A DNA stretch of 64,000 bases from Aurifilum marmelostoma (taxonomy: Eukaryota > Ascomycota > Sordariomycetes > Diaporthales > Cryphonectriaceae). Where the stretch lies: positions 2,232,001 through 2,296,000 of the forward strand of contig JAMXSV010000028.1 in assembly GCA_027559495.1 (NCBI GenBank), read 5' to 3'. How positions within the stretch are numbered: position 1 is the stretch's first letter; every line of letters begins with the position of its first letter. The notes under the pieces were generated by a model. That model did no database searches. It had not been told where the DNA came from and worked only from the letters and a program-made list of their open reading frames with translations. Both the position numbers and the translations under genes were made by a program. Positions 58,567-64,000 of this stretch are shown here, in pieces.

Positions 58567-61098
58567 ATGCTGTCCACCATGAGACTTCCTCTGCGGGCCA
58601 CAAGCAGATCCACAATCCTTCAGCATGGCCGGAGACCACATTCACACACGCTGACCACCTCGTCCGGCGGCCAGGGCTACCAGTCCACCCTCGGCAACCT
58701 GCGTATCGGCGCGTCCACACGCGTCATCTTCCAGGGCTTCACAGGCCGCCAGGCCACCGCCAACGCCCAAGAGTCCATGGCATGGGGCACCAACATCGTA
58801 GGCGGCGTCACCCCCGGCCGCGAGGGCCAGCACCTGGACCTCCCTGTGGTCCCGACGGTGCGGCGCGCCATGGACGAGCTTAGGCCAGACGCGACAGGCA
58901 TCTACGTGCCCGCCCCTCTGGCCCCAGCGGCGATCGAGGAGGCCATCGAGGCCGAGGTCCCGCTCATCGTCGCCGTGGCAGAGCACATCCCGCTGCACGA
59001 CATGCTGCGCATCCACAGCGTGCTGAGGACCCAGACCAAGAGTCGTCTCGTGGGTCCCAACTCTCCCGGCATCATCTCCGCCGCCGAGGGTCAACATTGT
59101 CGCATCGGCTTCCAGCCGCTGCCGTGCTTCAGCCCAGGGCGTGTGGGCATCGCTGCCAAGAGCGGCACGCTCAGCTACGAGGCCGTCGCGTCCACGACGC
59201 GCGCTGGGCTGGGACAGAGCCTGTGCATCGGTGTCGGTGGGGATGTGCTGCCTGGGACGGACCTGGTCGAGGCGCTGCAGGTGGTGGAGATGGACCCCCA
59301 CACCGAGGCCATCGCGCTCATTGGTGAGATTGGTGGCGACGGCGAGGTGTTGGCTGCGCACTGGATCAGAGACTACCACGAACGCACGGCAGAGGCGGAC
59401 AGGAAGCCCATTGTCGCTCTTGTCGCGGGAAGGCGGGCTCCCAAGTACAGAGTGATGGGCCATGCAGGCGCCTTTTGGATGCCTGGTGAGCCGGATGTCA
59501 AGCAAAAGATAGACGCGCTGACGGCTGTGGGTGTGAAGCTTGTCAACCACCCTGCTAAATTTGGGGCTGCGCTCAAGGAGCTGCTGGATGAGAAGGCACG
59601 GGCGAAGGCGACAGCGGCCGGGGTGCAAGAAGATTCCTCCTCTCGTCTTCCTCCTCCTCTGGATCATTCTTCCGCCGGGAACTCGGCGCTGGGGACGACT
59701 TCTCCTCAGCGACAGCAACAGACGCGAGGCATGTCGACATTCACTCGCAATCCTTCCCAATCTCTGCGCACAAGACAGTCTACGACGACATTACCATTCT
59801 CTAGCACTACTACTTGTCCACGACCCCATGAGCAGGGCCAACGTCGCCGCCTTCATCTCGGACACAAGGAGAGCGTGGAGCTGCTCAAGGAAGAGGGTCT
59901 CGGTAGCGAGCTGCAGCCAGACAAGTTTCCCGTCCGCTACCTCGCCCTCGGTATAGACCGCGAGTCCAGATCACAGTGCGTCATAGCTGCCCTGCTGAAC
60001 AAAGAGAAGAACTACCAAAGCCCCCGAGCTTTCCATAAAATCCTTCTCCCCGACGGCTTCGCCGACATCCTAGACCTAGACGTGAACGAGTGGAGGAGGC
60101 TCGTGGAGACGGTGGCGCAGAGGCTCCATCTGTCCAACAGCAAGGGCGAGGCACAATACCCCCACGCCCTGACCTCGGTCCTGCGCGACCTGGCCACCAT
60201 CTTCAAGTCCAAAGAGGCCAAGACGGTCAGCGTGGAGCTGGCCTGGCTAAATACCGCAAAGCACCCTCTCCTCGTGCACGACATGCGCATAGACCTGGAC
60301 GACGCCGCCTACCACAGCGGCGGGCGGCTCGCGAGCGTCCACCAGACCTATGCTTCGCGGGAGTCGCGCGCGCCCGGCACGGCGGCGGCCGCGAGGCACG
60401 GCATCGTCTACCACAGGCTAGCCCCCGAGTCTACGCAGCACAATATCGGCACGCTCGTCAACGGCGCGGGGCTGGCCATGAACACGGTCGACGCGCTGCA
60501 CGACGCGGGCGGGCTCGCGGCCAACTTTCTCGACACGGGCGGCAAGGCCACCGCCGAGACGGTCAGGCGGTCCTTTGAGGTGATCCTCCGCGACGAGAGG
60601 GTCAAGGTCATCTTTGTGAACATCTTTGGCGGCCTGACCCTGGGCGACATGATTGCCGAGGGCATCATACTCGCCTTCAAGGAGACGGACATCAAGGTCC
60701 CCGTCGTGGTGCGCATCAGGGGCACCAACGAGAAAGAAGGGCAGAGGATCATTGCCGAGAGCGGCCTGCCCCTGTATGCGTTTGACGACTTTGACGAGGC
60801 CGCGGCCAAGGCGATCGAGCTCGCCGGGCGGGCGATGAGGGGGGAGGACCTGCAGCCTGAGGGGCAGGAAGAGGTGGCGAGGTTGAAGGAGGCGATACAG
60901 CAGGCTGCCCTTGAGGTCGAGGAGGAAGGAGCAGCCGAGGAGACGGTTGTCGCAATCAACGAGGAGCGAGAACGGGTGGATACACAGAGTCAGGAAGGCG
61001 AGGCTGAGGGCGTGCTGACTATACACCAGGAGACGGATGATCTGGGCCCGGAGGAGGTGGCGAGACCTGAGGAGGCGCCGGTGAAATCGGATTCTTGA
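58567..61098 (+). CDS. Fused succinyl-CoA synthetase alpha-beta-like protein
   Basis: Succinyl-CoA synthetase normally has separate alpha and beta subunits interconverting succinyl-CoA and succinate with NDP phosphorylation in the mitochondrial matrix. Here one 843-residue exon carries both. A basic N-terminus (about 1-35) fits a mitochondrial presequence. The alpha part (about 40-365) has VIFQGFTGRQ, the CoA-binding region, GIAAKSGTLSYEA, ALIGEIGGDGE and GHAGAF with the phosphohistidine at 299. A Ser/Thr/Gln-rich linker follows. The beta part keeps the C-terminal ligase half (LVNGAGLAMNTVDALH, ANFLDTGGKATAETV, FVNIFGGLTLGDMIAEGI). The preceding ATP-grasp half is hard to align: the usual lysine and Gly-rich loops are not visible, and the Glu-Ile-Asn-Pro metal site reads VELAWLN. 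A Glu-rich tail ends it. Similar fungal fusions exist to my recollection; activity is doubtful. Confidence 0.85.
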   Translation: MLSTMRLPLRATSRSTILQHGRRPHSHTLTTSSGGQGYQSTLGNLRIGASTRVIFQGFTGRQATANAQESMAWGTNIVGGVTPGREGQHLDLPVVPTVRRAMDELRPDATGIYVPAPLAPAAIEEAIEAEVPLIVAVAEHIPLHDMLRIHSVLRTQTKSRLVGPNSPGIISAAEGQHCRIGFQPLPCFSPGRVGIAAKSGTLSYEAVASTTRAGLGQSLCIGVGGDVLPGTDLVEALQVVEMDPHTEAIALIGEIGGDGEVLAAHWIRDYHERTAEADRKPIVALVAGRRAPKYRVMGHAGAFWMPGEPDVKQKIDALTAVGVKLVNHPAKFGAALKELLDEKARAKATAAGVQEDSSSRLPPPLDHSSAGNSALGTTSPQRQQQTRGMSTFTRNPSQSLRTRQSTTTLPFSSTTTCPRPHEQGQRRRLHLGHKESVELLKEEGLGSELQPDKFPVRYLALGIDRESRSQCVIAALLNKEKNYQSPRAFHKILLPDGFADILDLDVNEWRRLVETVAQRLHLSNSKGEAQYPHALTSVLRDLATIFKSKEAKTVSVELAWLNTAKHPLLVHDMRIDLDDAAYHSGGRLASVHQTYASRESRAPGTAAAARHGIVYHRLAPESTQHNIGTLVNGAGLAMNTVDALHDAGGLAANFLDTGGKATAETVRRSFEVILRDERVKVIFVNIFGGLTLGDMIAEGIILAFKETDIKVPVVVRIRGTNEKEGQRIIAESGLPLYAFDDFDEAAAKAIELAGRAMRGEDLQPEGQEEVARLKEAIQQAALEVEEEGAAEETVVAINEERERVDTQSQEGEAEGVLTIHQETDDLGPEEVARPEEAPVKSDS

Positions 61099-61274
61099 GA
61101 TTATATCACCGTCAGGTTTGGGCTATCTTGACTTCTTATCTCTTCTACAGGTAGAGTCTGTGAGACCTGAAGTATATAATTTGTGCAAGCCCAAAGACAT
61201 ATGTGTGTATGTCTAGATCCCAAGATCGAGCTCAGCCGCGCGTGAGGCATGCTAAGTATTGAGTTTCTTGCCTT

Positions 61275-63466
61275 TCACACCTTGGTCACGGTGAAGCAGG
61301 CTCTGAATGCATAAGCCAACGACAGCCTTGGGGAGCCTTGCACAGACTTTTCCCGGGGTCCTGTTCCAGCATCAGCCGCACCCACGGACTCAGAGTTGCG
61401 GGGTCCCTGTCTTCTCGCTTCAGCTTCCCTTGCCTCTACATCCCAGGTGTGCATCTTCAGAATCCTCAACACCCAGACTGATAGACACGAACACGTTAGC
61501 TATTTGCTTGATTTTTCTAGAGAAGAAAGTGCCCATCGCTACCCAGAAGGTGATATGCTTACGGAAAACGAATGCTGCAAAGAACATGAAGCCAGTATAG
61601 ACCTGGACGTGCAGGTAGCCGTTTCTTCCAGGCTGTGCCAAACTCAGGCCGATGACTTCTGCGAAGGTGGCTGGCAGCACCAGGACCAACCAGGTGATGG
61701 ACATTGCTTCAAAAGCGTACATCAGTAATTGCCGTGAAATGGTAGAAGGACCATTGATGGTGACGGAGAAAGAGACCTGACTTACCAGAAGGCAACAACT
61801 GCAACCCGATGATCTCGGCAGCCACAGGTGCCACACAAGGCCAGATGCAGCCTGCAAAAGCACCAAATAGACTGTAGACGACAGCACCAGCGTAGTGCTG
61901 GCCAGCAAAAATCCAGAGGAAGAAGGCTGCCAGGCTCGCGAGCAGGCTGCCCAGAGCGGCGACGTTGATCCTCCCGATCTTGTCGCTGTAGTAGCCAATC
62001 ATCGGTCTGCCTAGACCCTGTGATACTGTGTCGCCGTGCATGTTAGTGACTTTGACGATGGGTTGATATGGGAGAGATAGCAGGGAATCGTAGGAGGGGA
62101 AAGCTCAGCAAGACGTACGATTGAACATGGCGGCCAAGATGGATCCTTGCGTGGCCGTAAAACCAACAGCACTTGCATAGTCGGCCAGCGAGAACACCAC
62201 GATGATGTATCCCAAGATGCAGAAAAAGGCCCAAGCCAGGAACAGATACAGCTCCGTCTTCTTGAAGAGCTCCTTGTGGAAAGCCTGGTGTATCGCGCCA
62301 ACCTCCTTGTTCCTGTCCCGGGCAAGGAAGCTGCAGACGGAATTGACGACAAATGCGATGATGGCAAGAACGCGGAAGGCCCAGGCCAGCCCTAGGTTGG
62401 TGAGCAGGGCGTTGGCCGCGAGAGAATACGTCAGCCCGCCGAAACCTGACCCGGCTGTGCCCATAGAATTGGCGAGAGAGCGTTTACGCGTGAACCACTG
62501 CGGGATGAGGCCGACAGAGCCGGTGAAGAGAAAGCCCATGCCCGCACCGAAACAGATGCCCTGGCTGAGGATGAGGTGCCATATCTGGGATGTGAACGAG
62601 GCGCCGATGAAGGCGGCACTGGAGGGCGAGACAGAGGGTTAACAAGTGAGTAGATACTAATGTCGGTATTTGTGAATGCGTGCAGACTTACGTCTCGAGC
62701 ACCACGCCAATCTGGAGGCATACTCGGGTGCCAAACTTTCTGATCACGATGGTTGCCAAAGGAGCGACGAGGAGGGCTGTGGGGTGATGATAGTTAGCAG
62801 ATGAAATTTTTCTCAAAGCAAGTGTGAGACATACCAATGGATATCGAGAGGCCACCCACGAAGGCGAAGTCGATGGCAGTTGCCCCGGGAAAGACGCCAG
62901 AACTGAGATAATACGCGAGGAATACGGCCTAGAAGAGAAAGGAGAGTGCGTTAGATGGTGTGCTGGTATATCCTTTCACAAGGATGTATGGTGTTTGTCT
63001 TTCTGAGGGAGTAGGCAGAGTTATGGTTTGGACGAACGTACATATGCCTATGATAGATTTGTTAGCCTTGTGATGAAATTGAATTCTGGGACACTCAATA
63101 TTTCTCGGAGGTCAACTTACAGAATTGAGACCCCAAGTGTGCATATTTATGAGGAACACGGTGAGGACGACGACCCTTTTGAGCACCCAAGTCAGTTATT
63201 TGATGATCATGGCTTGAACGGCACTCACAGCACGGACCATAGGGAAGAACAAATACGTACCAGCCATAGCCACCCTCTTTGAACTCCTTTGGCTGCTCCT
63301 GGTCACTCAGGTCAGACTCCAGCGGGCCTTCGTCCTTGTTGCTCCTGTTGTCCATGGCTCGGTCGTGGGCGGTGCTCCTCTCGATGATGTCGTCACCGTC
63401 TTGAGCTGCGTCTGGAGAAGTGACGGAAGGAACGATTGATGCTGACGCGGTGGTGGTTGCTGCCAT
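61275..63466 (-). CDS. MFS transporter, monocarboxylate-porter type
   Basis: Twelve-helix plasma-membrane transporter of the fungal MCT-like branch; substrate unknown (carboxylates or other small metabolites). Nine exons: 63466-63261, 63175-63121, 63047-63042, 62928-62835, 62776-62692, 62618-62119, 62025-61786, 61706-61563 and 61477-61275, total 510 residues. The N-terminal tail is acidic; the first helix is GYGWVVVLTVFLINMHTWG, then NSAYAVFLAYYLSSG with AY encoded by a 6-nt exon. RKFGTR, QWFTRKRSLANSMGTAGSG and GRPMIGYYSDKIGR are MFS loop signatures. Every junction has a GT donor and AG acceptor and the frame closes exactly. It is convergent with the synthetase-like fusion, the stop codons 176 bp apart. 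The C-terminal 60-residue tail is hydrophilic. Confidence 0.9.
63042..63047 (-). other. Six-nucleotide microexon of the MFS gene
   Basis: GCATAT flanked by a CATAG acceptor and a GTACGT donor. It is phase 0 on both sides and adds Ala-Tyr, restoring the NS-AY-AVFLAYYL pattern expected at the start of this transporter family's second segment. Confidence 0.75.
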
Positions 63467-64000
63467 TGTTCGACGAGGCCGTGGTGCAGGCTGCACGTCG
63501 CTTTAAGTAAGTACTTTGGGAACCTCCTTCCTTAGTATCTCAAGGCCCGACCCAGGTGAGTCAACGAAAAGCCCGAATCCAGAGACGAGTCCACGTCCCA
63601 TCTCCTCAGTCTTGAACACAGCGTCGTCATAAAATTTGAAGAAGATCATTTTTTTCTTCTTTCTTTCTTCTTACCCCTTGAGCCCGAGGATCGCCTCCGA
63701 GGGGAATAAGCCGGGCCTTGCGGGTTGAGAGTAGTGAATAATTAGATTGCCGGTCTCGAAGGGCGTACTATGCCAAAGCCGGGCCCCCTACTGGGGCCGA
63801 TGCCGGGATCTCGCCTCTCGCCCTCAGTGTCGATTTTCCTCTTGTTTTCGAGCACTGGGCTTTTCCCTCTTTTCCTTCTCCTCCTAAGGGGCCCTCTCAG
63901 TTCACTAGTCGCGGCAAATTTCTACAAGAGCTACGGGGAATTCAGGACCGCTGTTTATGGAATTGTCCGCCGTGGATACTATCACATAATTGCTGGGTTG
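63467..64000. other. Upstream region of the MFS gene to the window edge
   Basis: About 530 bp, with a T/C-rich leader (63647-63676). No gene supportable before the right edge. Confidence 0.5.

Noticed and set aside
17948..63466. Secondary-metabolite gene cluster (acetyltransferase, FMN enzyme, MFS transporter)
   Set aside because: These genes are tens of kilobases apart and separated by housekeeping genes; no synthase or synthetase core enzyme is present.

Overview
This window reads as nuclear DNA of a filamentous ascomycete (Pezizomycotina, most likely a Sordariomycete). The genes carry short introns of about 50-110 bp with GTAAGT/GTATGT-type donors, CTAAC/CTGAC branch sites and CAG/TAG acceptors. 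The gene set is typically fungal: Atg11, a CENP-H kinetochore subunit, a HET-domain protein, a pectin lyase, an alcohol-acetyltransferase-like enzyme and a monocarboxylate-type MFS transporter. There is no operon structure and I saw no convincing tRNA, rRNA, CRISPR array or autonomous transposon. Genus cannot be assigned from sequence alone.

Left third (1-26.7 kb): an unrecognised gene cut by the left edge (-); an NHP6-type HMG-box protein (-) with a probable 5'UTR intron; about 4.6 kb without a supportable gene that holds microsatellites and a long inverted repeat (8596-8880); CENP-H (-) divergent from atg11 (+); mitoribosomal protein bL9m (-); an acetyltransferase-like gene (-) divergent from a large disordered, single-pass membrane protein (+); and an unnamed protein with a polymerase-beta-like nucleotidyltransferase signature (-).

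Middle third (26.7-47 kb): monothiol glutaredoxin Grx4 (-) divergent from a small CYSTM stress-type protein (+); actin-binding protein Abp1 (+); a fungal-specific polytopic membrane protein (-); a secreted pectin lyase (-) divergent from a HET-domain gene (+); and an FMN-dependent 2-hydroxyacid dehydrogenase (+). Right third (47-64 kb): a 1578-residue F-box/zinc-finger protein (+) convergent with the dynamin-like GTPase Vps1 (-), which is divergent from cox19 (+); an unrecognised two-helix protein (+); a fused succinyl-CoA synthetase alpha-beta-like protein (+); and a nine-exon MFS transporter (-) with a 6-nt microexon.

The genes do not form one pathway. Several are housekeeping trafficking or actin genes (Atg11, Vps1, Abp1) and mitochondrial genes (bL9m, Cox19, the synthetase-like fusion). 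The pectin lyase suggests plant-associated or saprotrophic life. The most notable points are: three otherwise conserved genes each broken by one extra base in a homopolymer (A6, C7, C6), which probably reflects sequence error; the 66-bp-arm inverted repeat; the microexon; and the alpha-beta synthetase fusion whose nucleotide-binding half looks degenerate. Exon boundaries were read by eye from splice signals and frame continuity and have not been tested against transcripts.
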